Source of the DNA: Gemmatimonas phototrophica
GTDB lineage: Bacteria > Gemmatimonadota > Gemmatimonadetes > Gemmatimonadales > Gemmatimonadaceae
Assembly: GCF_000695095.2 (NCBI RefSeq)
Contig: NZ_CP011454.1
Coordinates: forward strand, 1,178,001-1,242,000
DNA: 64,000 nucleotides
Reading direction: 5' to 3'
This document shows positions 54,006-63,103 of this stretch, piece after piece (the first letter of the stretch is position 1; each line of letters starts with the position of its first letter). The notes under the pieces are model-generated. The model saw nothing but the letters and a program-made list of their open reading frames with translations. It was not told the origin of the DNA and did not search any database. The translations under genes were made by a program, and so were the position numbers.

Positions 54006-55936
54006 GTCTCCGGTCTCGCTCGTCGCTTGGTTGCGGTTGCCGCGGTGTCCAGCCAGCTCGCGACTTGCTGGCGCGCGAGTTCCATGCTTTTGCCCGGGTT
54101 TTCTCCGGCTGCCATCACATGCTCCATGACGCGCACAAACCGGCCCGTCTTTACATCGGTGAGTTTGGTGGCCACCACGAGCGAGTCGCCGCGGGTCGTG
54201 AGCCATCCGTTCACCAGAAAGTCGGCACGTAGCGCCCAGCCTGCGGCCATCTGATCCGGAGTCATGCGCACGGCACGTTCGGTGAGGTCCGGCGGCATTA
54301 CATCGTAGCGCTCTCCCGGAATGGCTGTGCGCATGAGGGTGGCCGCTTCGCGTGCGGTCGCGGCAAACTCCCGGCGACCGGTGGCGTTACTCCAGTTGGT
54401 CACCACCACGCGCAGTCGCCCATCACTTGGCGGAGCCACCAAGGGTGCCACGAACGTCATGGTGCGCGTGGAGCCCGGCGGGGATTCGGGGCGCGGCGGT
54501 TCCATGCGCAAGACGCGCGGCACGCGGGCCAGCGCAGAGTCCATGTGTTGAATGGCACGGCTCATCGAGTCGGAAAAAATCCGCCCGAGTTCGGACATGA
54601 GCAGTTCACGGTCGATCTCCGCCATCATGCCATTGCTCATACGTACCGCTACGCGCACCGCGCTCGTCTCCGCCAGGACTTTCGTGCCCGTAGCGCCTGC
54701 GGCGGTTGGGGCGGTCGCTGGGCGGGGAGGCTGCTGCGACTGCCGTTTCCGTATGGCATCGGCAATGGCCAGCGACTCGGCGCGGGTAATCACCAGTGGC
54801 ACGGCCGTGCTGCGGGCACCGTCGCTAATGTCGCGGAACACGGCTACGGTATCGCCGAGCATTCCCTGTGCGGTACCGGTGGTCCCGCGAACGGGGATAC
54901 TGTCGGTGACGGAGGCTGGAGGTGCACCCCCACCAGGGCCCGCATCGCGTGCATCGAGTGCCTCCAGTGACGCCGGCGCCTGCGGAACGTGCGGCAGCAC
55001 CGCCCAAACGACGGCCGCCACCGCGGCGAGTCCTGCGACCAGCAGGGCAGGGCGTGGCCGAGTGCGGCGCGGCGCCAGCGTGGCGCCACTTGTCATGGGC
55101 GGCAGGGCGTCGAGCTCGGCCAGCAGCAGCAGCGCGGATTGCGGTCGCCGGGCCGCATCCTTTTCGAGGCAGTGCATGATGAGCGAGGACAGGGGCTCAG
55201 GGATGTCACTGAACGAACGGTGCGGCGGCTCCGGCATCTGCGTGAGCTGTGCCGCCAGCGTGGCCTGCGGCGAGGACCCACTGAAGGGCGCCTTGCCCGT
55301 CAGCAGCTCATAGGCCAACAGTCCGACGGCATAGAGATCCACCCGGTGGTCGGCGGCGGGGTCGGCGGCCAGCTGTTCGGGGGCCATGTAGGCGGGGGTG
55401 CCGATTGCCATGCCGGTCGTCGTGCCCCCCTGCGCCGGACTGGCGGCGCTGAGCGCTTTGGCCACCCCGAAGTCGGTGACCAGGGCATGCATCCCGGACG
55501 TGAGGATGTTGTCAGGCTTGATGTCTCGATGGACCACCCCACGGGAGTGGGCATAGGCCAACGCATCAACCACGTCGTGCAGAATGCGCACCACATCGCG
55601 GGCGGAGAGCCGTTGCTGGCGCGTCAGGGTCCCCCGGAGTGATTCGCCGTCGATATAGGGCATAGAGAACCACAACAGCCCGGCATCGTCCCCAGCGGCG
55701 AGCAGGGGCACAATGTGCGGATGTTGCAGCTGGGCGGCCAGTTGGATTTCCCGCCGGAACCGCTCCACGTTGACGCCAGCCGCCAGATCGGGGGGGAGCA
55801 CCTTCACGACCACGCGGCGTCCCAGGGCGATTTCCGTAGCCACGAAGACCCGGGACATGCCGGCGCCCCCCAGTTCCCGCTCTAGGCGGAACTCGGACGC
55901 GAGGGCAGCCTGCAGACGTTGTTGGAAATCGCTCAC
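53987..55936 (-). CDS. PknB-type Ser/Thr protein kinase, membrane-anchored
   Basis: 649 residues. Kinase domain 17-280: glycine loop ELGGAGMSRVF, Lys45 (VVVKVLPPD), HRDIKPDN with catalytic Asp138, DFG, and GTPAYMAPEQL. A basic linker and one membrane span at about 298-318 follow, then an extracytoplasmic part (about 320-640) without PASTA repeats: an Ala/Pro linker and a domain with FVAPLVAPPSDGRLRVVVTNWSN and GWALRADFLVNGWLTTRGDSLVVATKLTD, resembling a TolB/CsgG-like sensor. GTG start at 55936. The last seven codons and the stop come from repeat C. It lies on the opposite strand between rpoC and rpsL. Confidence 0.88.
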   Translation of the reverse strand: MSDFQQRLQAALASEFRLERELGGAGMSRVFVATEIALGRRVVVKVLPPDLAAGVNVERFRREIQLAAQLQHPHIVPLLAAGDDAGLLWFSMPYIDGESLRGTLTRQQRLSARDVVRILHDVVDALAYAHSRGVVHRDIKPDNILTSGMHALVTDFGVAKALSAASPAQGGTTTGMAIGTPAYMAPEQLAADPAADHRVDLYAVGLLAYELLTGKAPFSGSSPQATLAAQLTQMPEPPHRSFSDIPEPLSSLIMHCLEKDAARRPQSALLLLAELDALPPMTSGATLAPRRTRPRPALLVAGLAAVAAVVWAVLPHVPQAPASLEALDARDAGPGGGAPPASVTDSIPVRGTTGTAQGMLGDTVAVFRDISDGARSTAVPLVITRAESLAIADAIRKRQSQQPPRPATAPTAAGATGTKVLAETSAVRVAVRMSNGMMAEIDRELLMSELGRIFSDSMSRAIQHMDSALARVPRVLRMEPPRPESPPGSTRTMTFVAPLVAPPSDGRLRVVVTNWSNATGRREFAATAREAATLMRTAIPGERYDVMPPDLTERAVRMTPDQMAAGWALRADFLVNGWLTTRGDSLVVATKLTDVKTGRFVRVMEHVMAAGENPGKSMELARQQVASWLDTAATATKRRARPETGEVRR

Positions 55937-55977
55937 GACACGACACTCACGGAAACGGACGGCACACGGGTCCCACT

Positions 55978-56009
55978 GATGTTACGTCTGAAATGGTACC
56001 GATGTTACG
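55978..56009. promoter_or_regulatory. Direct repeat GATGTTACG upstream of the kinase gene
   Basis: GATGTTACG at 55978-55986 and 56001-56009, 23 bases apart (about two helical turns), in the divergent kinase/rpsL region. A possible regulator site; unproven. Confidence 0.3.
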
Positions 56010-56042
56010 ACACCGCCGCCCAGGCGAAGGTGTCCCCCCAGC

Positions 56043-56162
56043 AGACGCCAGCACCCGCACCTCTCACCGTCGTGGTTGTCTCGCCTCCCCCTTTCGATAT
56101 CCATCGCACCGCCCGCCTCCCACTGTCTCACCTCCCAGTCTCACCTCCCAGTCTCACCTCTC
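56043..56162 (-). repeat. Dispersed TGAGA-type repeat, copy D
   Basis: Reverse orientation, in the 395-base region between the kinase and rpsL. Conserved words on the minus strand: GGTGCGATGGATATCGAA, GAGACAACCACGACGGTGAG, GTGCGGGTGCTGGCGTC. Its outer end has a 13-base tandem (GTCTCACCTCCCA, about three units). The core is more diverged than in A-C. Confidence 0.8.
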
Positions 56163-56200
56163 CAAAACCGGTCCGGCCCGCGCGCGATGCCTGCCCCCCG

Positions 56201-56229
56201 TTGACCCGGCCGCCTGGGCTGGTTAAGCT
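56201..56229 (+). promoter_or_regulatory. Sigma-70-type promoter of rpsL-rpsG
   Basis: TTGACC (56201-56206), 17 bases, TAAGCT (56224-56229). It gives a leader of about 95 bases before rpsL. Confidence 0.55.
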
Positions 56230-56330
56230 CAGGGTTCTGTTCCGTGCCGTCCCCTCCCGGGGGCGATCCACGTAGAAGTCGGAGTACGAACTCCCCGTTG
56301 GCCGACCAGCCAATGGGCTACCAACATCTG

Positions 56331-56734
<404 letters not shown>

Positions 56735-56738
<4 letters not shown>

Positions 56739-57205
56739 GCCGTCGCAAGAGTGCCGTAAAGCGTACCGTGCTGCCTGATGCACGCTATGACAGCCAGACC
56801 GTCTCCAAGTTCATCAACAACCTGATGATCCAGGGCAAGAAGTCCACCGCCGAAGGCATCTTCTACGGCGCCATGGACATTGTCGAGGCGAAGACCAGCC
56901 AGCCCGGCGTGGGTGTGTTCAAGCAGGCCTTGAACAACCTCAAGCCCGTCGTCGAAGTCAAGAGCCGCCGCGTTGGCGGTGCCACGTATCAGGTCCCGGT
57001 CGAGGTCCGTCAGGATCGCCGCACCGCGCTGGCCATGCGTTGGCTCATCAACTACTCGCGCGACCGTAACGAGAAGTCCATGCCCGAAAAGCTGGCCGCC
57101 GAAGTGCTGGCCGCCGCTCGCGGCGAAGGCAATGCGATCAAGAAAAAGGAAGACACCCATCGCATGGCCGAAGCCAACAAGGCCTTCGCGCACTACCGCT
57201 GGTAA
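56735..57205 (+). CDS. rpsG: 30S ribosomal protein S7
   Basis: 156 residues, standard length: [53 protein letters not shown] and [16 protein letters not shown]7 nucleates the 30S head. GTG start inside the rpsL stop. fusA and tuf, which usually follow, are absent; a terminator comes next. Confidence 0.97.
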
Positions 57206-57237
57206 ATCCGGCGCCGGAGTTTCTCCCCGCCGTCAGC

Positions 57238-57276
57238 AGCGCCCCGGATGCATGCATCCGGGGCGCTGTTTTTTGT
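57238..57276 (+). terminator. Terminator after rpsG
   Basis: A perfect 30-base palindrome (arms of 15) centred in GGATGCATGCATCC, then GTTTTTTGTTG. Confidence 0.95.
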
Positions 57277-57540
57277 TGTGACAGCGCATGGAAACCCGAA
57301 GACAGATCTGTGATCCCGGACACCGCGCCCACGCCCGAATGGCCCTACTTTTCGTCCGTGTGGGACCAAGGTCCATGTCACCCTCCCGGCACAAAAATCA
57401 CGCCCTGCCGATATGCCCAGAGGGAATCGGCGTTTCGCCACGGGCAATCGTTACGAAGCCGGACGAACTGTTTTGATAGCGGCCTGGAGTGTTGCGCCGC
57501 CGTACGCGTTGCGTCACGTTAGTAGAAGTGCGCGGGCCCC
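57277..57540. other. Intergenic stretch before the riboswitch
   Basis: No coding pattern. The promoter of the c-di-GMP-controlled transcript must lie here; no clear -35/-10 or -24/-12 pair was found. Confidence 0.4.
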
Positions 57541-57544
57541 GATT

Positions 57545-57640
57545 CCGGGGTCGCGAAACGGCAAACCTGGTGAAAGCCAGGGACGCAAAGCTACAGGGCT
57601 TACTCACACCACACGGTGTGGCTGCCGGCTGAGCTACCGA
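57545..57640 (+). promoter_or_regulatory. c-di-GMP-I (GEMM) riboswitch
   Basis: The class landmarks are present in order: GGCAAACCTGG, a GAAA tetraloop (CCTGGTGAAAGCCAGG stem), GGGACGCAAAGC, then TACAGGGCT, a variable stem CACACCACACGGTGTG, and the closing GGCTGCCGGCTGAGCTACCG. It ends 22 bases before the lipoprotein ATG. No obvious terminator stem lies between, so control may be on translation or mRNA stability. Exact ends are approximate. Confidence 0.92.
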
Positions 57641-57662
57641 ACGATCACAGAGGGATCAGGTC

Positions 57663-58481
57663 ATGCGTACTGCGAAGATGCAGTCGGTTGTTGGACAGGT
57701 ACGGAGACTGGGCGGAGTCGCCGTTGGCGGTGCTCTCATGCTGCTCGCATCCTGTCGGCCGGCGGTGTCGAGCGCCACGCTCAGCGCCGATATGGGCGCG
57801 GTCACAACGGCCGACGCCATTCTGGCCAACCCGGCCCGCCGCGATGACGCCAACCGCGTCCAGATGCTCCGGACGGCCAATCGCCTTCCGCGGGTGGCCT
57901 TCCCCCGAGTACGCCCCGACTGCCTGACCCAGGGCGAAGACTTCGGATTGTGGACGGTCCGCTTTGACGGCTACGGGTGCGTGGTCGTGAGCGGCAAGGG
58001 CAATCAGGGGACGCTGGCCATGGGCCCCAAGTCGGCCGAGAAGGGATGGCAGACCCACGCCCCCATGGTGCTTGGCCCCTCGTACGGCGACCACCTCATG
58101 CTCCACGCGCGGGTGGAAACCACCGCGCAGCTGCGTGATGGACAGCCGAATCCGTGGGAAGTGGCCTGGGTTATCTGGCAGTATGAAGACGATACGCGCT
58201 TCTACTACTTCATCCCCAAGCCCAACGGCTGGGAACTGGGCAAGCGCGATCCGGCCTACCCAGGTGGCCAGCGTTTCCTGGCTTCTGGAAATCGTGAGAA
58301 ATTCCCCATCGGGAAGGTCTACGATGTCACGATCGTGCAGGACGCCGACCGCATCGCCGTCTTTGTCGATGGCCGAGAGGTTGTGCGCACACGCGACGCC
58401 GAACAGCCGTACAAGAAGGGACGGATCGGCATCTATGCCGAAGACGCCGCCATCAAAGTGCACGCGGTGCGGGCGCTCTAG
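57663..58481 (+). CDS. Secreted lectin/glycosidase-fold lipoprotein under c-di-GMP control
   Basis: 272 residues: lipobox LLASC (Cys31), a linker to about 75, then a beta-sandwich domain (FGLWTVRFDGYGCVVVSG, HLMLHARVETTAQ, WEVAWVIWQYEDDTRFYYF, VYDVTIVQDADRIAVFVDG, GRIGIYAEDAAIKVHAVRAL). This strand pattern is that of LamG/DUF1080-like concanavalin folds that bind or cleave sugars; no catalytic pair can be assigned. Positioned between the riboswitch and nfrA, it is a good candidate for a polymer-binding or polymer-trimming partner of the glycan system. Confidence 0.75.
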   Translation: MRTAKMQSVVGQVRRLGGVAVGGALMLLASCRPAVSSATLSADMGAVTTADAILANPARRDDANRVQMLRTANRLPRVAFPRVRPDCLTQGEDFGLWTVRFDGYGCVVVSGKGNQGTLAMGPKSAEKGWQTHAPMVLGPSYGDHLMLHARVETTAQLRDGQPNPWEVAWVIWQYEDDTRFYYFIPKPNGWELGKRDPAYPGGQRFLASGNREKFPIGKVYDVTIVQDADRIAVFVDGREVVRTRDAEQPYKKGRIGIYAEDAAIKVHAVRAL

Positions 58482-58516
58482 CCTCTTTCACCGGTCGCCG
58501 GTTGCCATCCCTCGCC

Positions 58517-58546
58517 AACGCGCCACACCTCACCGTGTGGCGCGTT
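58517..58546 (+). terminator. Hairpin between the lipoprotein gene and nfrA
   Basis: AACGCGCCACAC, loop CTCACC, GTGTGGCGCGTT: perfect 12-base-pair stem, but followed only by CCTGTTGG. A weak or partial terminator; it decides how far riboswitch control reaches. Confidence 0.65.
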
Positions 58547-58782
58547 CCTGTTGGAGGCGCCCCGCGCCCCGGAAGGTGTCGGTCACTTCACTTGGGCGGC
58601 CAATGGCCTAACCCTTAGGTTGTTGCAACTGGCACAGCGGTGACGCGCACCACATTCCCGGCGTCTATCGCGAAAGTCACGCTCCGGGTAACGTTCCAAC
58701 CGCTACCGGCCCTGCCGACCTCTTCGGCTGGTCCTCGGCAACGGCGTCCCGAGGCCGGCCAGCGTACCCCTCCTCCGTCTCC
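58547..58782. other. Intergenic stretch before nfrA-like gene
   Basis: No gene is supported here. A TGGCAC word at 58630-58640 does not have the GG-N10-GC spacing of a sigma-54 promoter, and no good sigma-70 pair was found. Confidence 0.35.
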
Positions 58783-60117
58783 GTGCTGCTCAATCTTCGT
58801 GGTCTCCAGGCGCGCCGCGGCGTCTCATGTGCGGCCGCAATTGTCGTGGCGCTGGCCAGCATGTGGTTGGCGCCAATGGCCGTCGCCCAGGCGCAGGATG
58901 CGCCTGCAGATCGGTACGCCACCGCCATGAACGTGGCCTATGCCGCCCGCCAGCGTGGTGATACCGCCAGCGCCCGCGAGTACTTTACCCGCGCCATTGC
59001 GGTCGATAGCACCCAGGCGGCGCCCCACATTGAGCTGGGCTACCTCGAGCTCGCTGGCGGCAACAAGCCCTCGGCGGCTCGCTGGTTCTCGCAGGGCGCG
59101 GCGCTCGCCCCGCAGAACGCCGATGTACGTCGGCAGTTGGGCTATGTGCTCATTGATCTGCGCCGGACTGACGACGCGATCAAGGCGCTCGAGAGCATCG
59201 GGACCACCCCCAGTGGCTACACCGATCGCGACCGGTTGGCGTTGGCGTACTTGTATGACAGCGCCACGCGGAACGCCGAAGCCCTCGAGGCGTTCCGGGC
59301 GGCCGCGCTCAGCGCCGATACCGGCGTGGCCAATCCGGCCCGACGTGCGCTGCGCGTGAAGGGGGATGTCGGGACGGTGCTCTTCTCCGAAGGCTACCTC
59401 GCCCCGTTTTACCAGTCGCGTTTCGATAACGCCATTGGCTTTGGCTTTCTGCGTCACGGCATTGAAAGCGGCGCGTCCTGGGCGCCGGCGGCCTACACGT
59501 CGTTGCGCGTGACGCGGGACAGCAAGTCTACGGGCGGCGGCGGGCAGTCGCGCGTGCTTTCCGATAACGCGGCCATCCTTGCCGGTGGGGTCCGTGTGCG
59601 CCCCTGGCACGGACCGTTATGGCTGTATGCAGAAGCGGGCGGGGCGTATTCACTTCTGACCAATGACACCACCAGCTGGCGCCGTGATGTGCGCGCCGGT
59701 GGTTATCTCATTGCCCAGGATGAGCGTCGGCTGGTACGCGATGCCAACTGGAAACTGCTCACCGACATTGCGGCCGATGTGAGCTGGTACGAACGCTTCG
59801 ACAAGAACGTGATTGGCTACGCGCTGTTGCGCGAAGGCGTGCGCTTTGGCACGCCCGGCAAGCTGGCGCTCGATCTGTTTGGGCGCGGCTGGGTGGGATA
59901 CGACAGCCGCGGTGACTTTTTCAACCGGGCCGCTGAGAGTGGCGGTGGTGCCGCGTTGCGGGTGGGGCCGCATTTCGTGCTGTTTACTGAAGGCATTTAC
60001 GGACGATTCTTCGAGCAGCCGACGCCCGGGGTCAAGCGTCGGTATCAGGAGTGGCGTGTGACGGCCGTGTGGGGATGGCGGGCGCTCAAGCCCCTTCGTG
60101 AGGGGGGCGCACGATGA
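58783..60117 (+). CDS. NfrA-like TPR/outer-membrane exporter
   Basis: 444 residues. Signal peptide to about residue 38 (AAAIVVALASMWLAPMAVAQAQ), TPR units (YATAMNVAYAARQRGDTASAREYFTRAI, APHIELGYLELAGGNKPSAARWF, ADVRRQLGYVLIDLRRTDDAIKAL), then a C-terminal beta-barrel-like region (about 200-444) with alternating strands and a final aromatic strand (YQEWRVTAVWGWRAL). This is the plan of E. coli NfrA (phage N4 receptor) and of other TPR-porin polysaccharide exporters. GTG start; no better upstream start. It shares ATGA with the nfrB-like gene. Confidence 0.8.
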   Translation: MLLNLRGLQARRGVSCAAAIVVALASMWLAPMAVAQAQDAPADRYATAMNVAYAARQRGDTASAREYFTRAIAVDSTQAAPHIELGYLELAGGNKPSAARWFSQGAALAPQNADVRRQLGYVLIDLRRTDDAIKALESIGTTPSGYTDRDRLALAYLYDSATRNAEALEAFRAAALSADTGVANPARRALRVKGDVGTVLFSEGYLAPFYQSRFDNAIGFGFLRHGIESGASWAPAAYTSLRVTRDSKSTGGGGQSRVLSDNAAILAGGVRVRPWHGPLWLYAEAGGAYSLLTNDTTSWRRDVRAGGYLIAQDERRLVRDANWKLLTDIAADVSWYERFDKNVIGYALLREGVRFGTPGKLALDLFGRGWVGYDSRGDFFNRAAESGGGAALRVGPHFVLFTEGIYGRFFEQPTPGVKRRYQEWRVTAVWGWRALKPLREGGAR

Positions 60118-61658
60118 CCGGTTTGGAAATGGCCGTCATTGTCATCGCGGTGTTCTACCTGATCTTTGCGATCGATGACCTGTTGTTCGATGTGACGTTC
60201 TGGTTGGGCAAGATCTTCGGCTGGTGGAAGCGCCCAACGGTGACGGTCAAGGAACTGCGTGACGTGAGCGAGTGGCGTATTGCCATCGTGACGCCCGCGT
60301 GGAAGGAAGACGACGTCATCGCGCGCATGCTCCTGTATAATCTGCCGCGACTGGACTACCAGCGGTATGACTACTGGATCGGGACGTATCAGAACGATCC
60401 GGACACTCGTCGTGAAGTGGACAAGGTGCGCGCGATCTATCCGAACGTGCGCAAGGTGACCACGACCAACGATGGCCCCACCTCCAAGGCGGACTGCGTC
60501 AACACGGTACTGCAGGCCATTGTGGAGCATGAACAGCGGGCCGGCCTGCGCTACGACCTCATCGTGTTTCATGATGTGGAGGACCTGGTGCATCCGCAGG
60601 AGCTGCGGTTGCTCAACTGGTACTTCCGCAACGATGACGTGGACTTCGTGCAATTGCCCGTGTTGTCCACGCCGCCGTTCTGGTATGACTTCGTGGCCGG
60701 TACGTACATCGACGAATTCGCCGAGATGTACACGAAGAACATGTTCGTCCGTGAGAAGGTCTGGGGCTTCGTGCCATCGGCCGGTGTGGCCACGTGTGTG
60801 CGCCGGACTGTCATTGATCAGCTCATGGAAGAGCGTAACGGGACGCCGTTCGCGACCAATTCGCTCACCGAAGACTACGATCTGGGACTTGGTCTCACGG
60901 TGCAGGGGCGTCCCACGCGGTATCTGCATCAGTACGTGCAGATCGACGAAGATGACAAGAATTCGGAAGAACTGATTGCCACGTGGGCTCCGTTCCCCCA
61001 GACGTTCCGTACCGCGGTGCGTCAGCGCACGCGCTGGATGGCCGGCATCGTGTTTCAGGGGTGGGAGCATTGGGGCTGGCCCAAGGGGCTCAGCTGGCTG
61101 CTGGCGCACGATCGTCGTGGCCCGCTGGGCTATCTCGTGGTGCTCGCCGGCTATCTGCTGCTGCTGTACTTCGTGGCGTACGAATGGGTCCGGGTGTTTT
61201 ACGATCGTGGGCTTCCCGAAATGCTTGAAGAGCCATGGTTCGCGTGGCTGTTCTGGATCGGGTTGTTCTTCATGTGCAACCGCCTCATTCAGCGCGCCAT
61301 CAGTACCGGCAAGCTGTACGGCTTTGGTCAGGCGCTGCTCTCGATCTTCCGGACGCCCTTCTCGAACATCGTGAACATGGTGGCCACCTTCCGGGCGGCC
61401 AATCAGTACTTCAAGTCGCGTCGCACCGGTATTCCCATGAGCTGGGACAAAACCGAACACTCATTGCCGCCGCAGGTTGGCGCACAGATGCGTCTCGGCG
61501 AGAAGCTCATCGAAGACAAGAAGCTCACCACGCAGCAGCTCGTGCTGGCGCTCAAGGAGCAGCGCGAAAAGGGTGGTCAGCTGGGCGCCATTCTGGTGAA
61601 GCAAGGTGCTGTGTCACGTGACGATGTGGAAACCGTTGTGAGGAATACCCGCGCATGA
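60114..61658 (+). CDS. NfrB-like c-di-GMP-responsive glycosyltransferase
   Basis: 514 residues. N-terminal membrane span (6-25), a family-2 glycosyltransferase domain with IVTPAWKEDDVIARML, the metal site FHDVEDLVH, the acceptor motif SLTEDYDLG and the processive motif RQRTRWMAGIVFQG, then three to four membrane spans (about 340-410) and a C-terminal MshEN-type domain (about 462-512, RLGEKLIEDKKLTTQQ, then LGAILVKQGAVSRDD). MshEN domains bind c-di-GMP. E. coli NfrB has the same order and makes an N-acetylmannosamine polymer activated by c-di-GMP. Start ATGA overlap with nfrA-like; stop ATGA overlap with wecB. Confidence 0.88.
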   Translation: MTGLEMAVIVIAVFYLIFAIDDLLFDVTFWLGKIFGWWKRPTVTVKELRDVSEWRIAIVTPAWKEDDVIARMLLYNLPRLDYQRYDYWIGTYQNDPDTRREVDKVRAIYPNVRKVTTTNDGPTSKADCVNTVLQAIVEHEQRAGLRYDLIVFHDVEDLVHPQELRLLNWYFRNDDVDFVQLPVLSTPPFWYDFVAGTYIDEFAEMYTKNMFVREKVWGFVPSAGVATCVRRTVIDQLMEERNGTPFATNSLTEDYDLGLGLTVQGRPTRYLHQYVQIDEDDKNSEELIATWAPFPQTFRTAVRQRTRWMAGIVFQGWEHWGWPKGLSWLLAHDRRGPLGYLVVLAGYLLLLYFVAYEWVRVFYDRGLPEMLEEPWFAWLFWIGLFFMCNRLIQRAISTGKLYGFGQALLSIFRTPFSNIVNMVATFRAANQYFKSRRTGIPMSWDKTEHSLPPQVGAQMRLGEKLIEDKKLTTQQLVLALKEQREKGGQLGAILVKQGAVSRDDVETVVRNTRA

Positions 61659-62851
61659 GCAAATCCCGGTGGTTGACTCCCATGCGCGGCGGCGCCCCCG
61701 CCGTGCGTGCCACGCCCAATGTGGCGGTGATCGTGGGCACCCGTCCCGAAGTCATCAAGATGGCGCCAGTGGTACGGGCGCTGCGGGCGTCCACCAGCGT
61801 GACCTGTACGGTGGTCAGCACGGGGCAGCACCGTGACCTGCTGGTGCGCGCGTTCGAAGACGTGGGGCTGGTGCCCGACATCGAGCTGTCGCTCATGACG
61901 GAGAATCAGTCGCCCAGTGCCTTTGTGGCGCGCTGCATCACCGCGCTGGACGACGTGTTTGCGCAGAACAAGCCGCAGGCGGTTCTGGTGCAAGGCGACA
62001 CCAGCAGCGCCTGCGCCGGGGCCATGGCGGCCACGTGGCGCTCCATCCCCGTGGGGCATGTGGAAGCCGGCCTGCGCTCCTTCAATTTTCAGGAGCCGTT
62101 CCCGGAAGAGTTCCACCGTCGCGTGGTGGGTGTGGCAGCGCAGTGGCATTTTGCCCCCACGCCGGAGAGCCGCGACAACCTGCTGCGCGAAGGCGTCCCC
62201 ATGCACCGCATCTTCATGACCGGCAATACCATTGTGGATGCCGTGAAGCAGATGGATGTGTCGCGCCCGTTCGAAAATCGCCTGCTGGATGCGGTGCCCG
62301 AGGGGCGCCTGGCGCTCGTTACGGCGCATCGGCGGGAGAACCAGGGCGAGTCCATGCGGGATATCGCCCGTGCCGTCAAGCGGCTGGTGGCGGCCGTGGC
62401 GGACTTGCAGGTGGTGCTGCCGCTGCACCCCAATCCCAATGTGCGCGGGCTTTTTCAGCAGGAGCTGGGGGATACGCCGCGGGTGCACCTGCTGGAGCCG
62501 CTCAGCTATCCCGACCTGCTGAAGGTCCTGCACAAGAGCACGATCATCCTGTCCGACTCGGGCGGATTGCAGGAGGAGGCCCCCAGTGTGGGGCGTCCCA
62601 TTCTCATTTTGCGGGAACGCACCGAGCGCCCGGAAGTGGTGCAGGTGGGGGCAGGCATTCTGGTGGGTACCGATCCCGATCTCATCGTAAAGGAAGCGCT
62701 GTCCATTTTGTGCGACCCGGTGGTGTACGAGCGCATGGTCACGGTGCCCAACCCGTTTGGTGACGGCAAGGCGTCGGCCCGCATCACGGAAATCCTGGAG
62801 TCCTCGCTGTGCGAGGAAGCGGATTTGCCGGTGATGTCGATGGTGCTGTAA
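61655..62851 (+). CDS. wecB: UDP-N-acetylglucosamine 2-epimerase (non-hydrolysing)
   Basis: Interconverts UDP-GlcNAc and UDP-ManNAc. 398 residues: VGTRPEVIKMAPVVRAL, VQGDTSSACAGAMAA, GHVEAGLRSFNF, PEEFHRRVV, TAHRRENQGES and DSGGLQEEAPSVGRP, all family hallmarks, with a ~25-residue N-terminal extension. Being translationally coupled to the NfrB-like gene, it most likely supplies the UDP-ManNAc substrate. In E. coli wecB is essential for the same glycan but is encoded elsewhere. Confidence 0.95.
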   Translation: MSKSRWLTPMRGGAPAVRATPNVAVIVGTRPEVIKMAPVVRALRASTSVTCTVVSTGQHRDLLVRAFEDVGLVPDIELSLMTENQSPSAFVARCITALDDVFAQNKPQAVLVQGDTSSACAGAMAATWRSIPVGHVEAGLRSFNFQEPFPEEFHRRVVGVAAQWHFAPTPESRDNLLREGVPMHRIFMTGNTIVDAVKQMDVSRPFENRLLDAVPEGRLALVTAHRRENQGESMRDIARAVKRLVAAVADLQVVLPLHPNPNVRGLFQQELGDTPRVHLLEPLSYPDLLKVLHKSTIILSDSGGLQEEAPSVGRPILILRERTERPEVVQVGAGILVGTDPDLIVKEALSILCDPVVYERMVTVPNPFGDGKASARITEILESSLCEEADLPVMSMVL

Positions 62852-62923
62852 CCTTCACGTTATGGTTGGGTCTGCTGGCATGAAACCGCAGACTGTGGGA
62901 AGTTCGCAGCAACCTGTCGCACG

Positions 62924-62943
62924 GTGTGGGCGCCAAGCCACAC
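62924..62943. promoter_or_regulatory. Dyad GTGTGG-N8-CCACAC, candidate enhancer site
   Basis: Perfect 6-base-pair inverted repeat centred about 118 bases upstream of the predicted sigma-54 start site, the usual distance for an enhancer-binding activator. The region around it holds two further hairpins (GTCTGC/GCAGAC and AGGGC/GCCCT). Confidence 0.4.
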
Positions 62944-63025
62944 GCGATGTGGAGATGTGGGGGTGAAAGGGCAAGAAAGCCCTCTCAAAAGGTGGATAAG
63001 TCGTTTTATGGTAGAGCTCGGCATG

Positions 63026-63041
63026 TGGCACGGCTTATGCT
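63026..63041 (+). promoter_or_regulatory. Sigma-54 (-24/-12) promoter of the second PEP-CTERM gene
   Basis: TGGCACGGCTTATGCT: GG at 63027-63028, 10 bases, GC at 63039-63040; full -24 element TGGCACG, -12 element ATGCT instead of TTGCA. The expected start is about 63052, giving a 50-base leader. Confidence 0.75.
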
Positions 63042-63103
63042 TCAGTTAGGTAGCAGGTGGTCCGAACGCTCGGCGCCACAATAAACTCAGCAAGGGTTTT
63101 CCA

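Noticed and set aside
58625-58660. Sigma-54 promoter for the nfrA-like gene
   Set aside because: TGGCAC is present, but ten bases after GG the sequence is AC, not GC.
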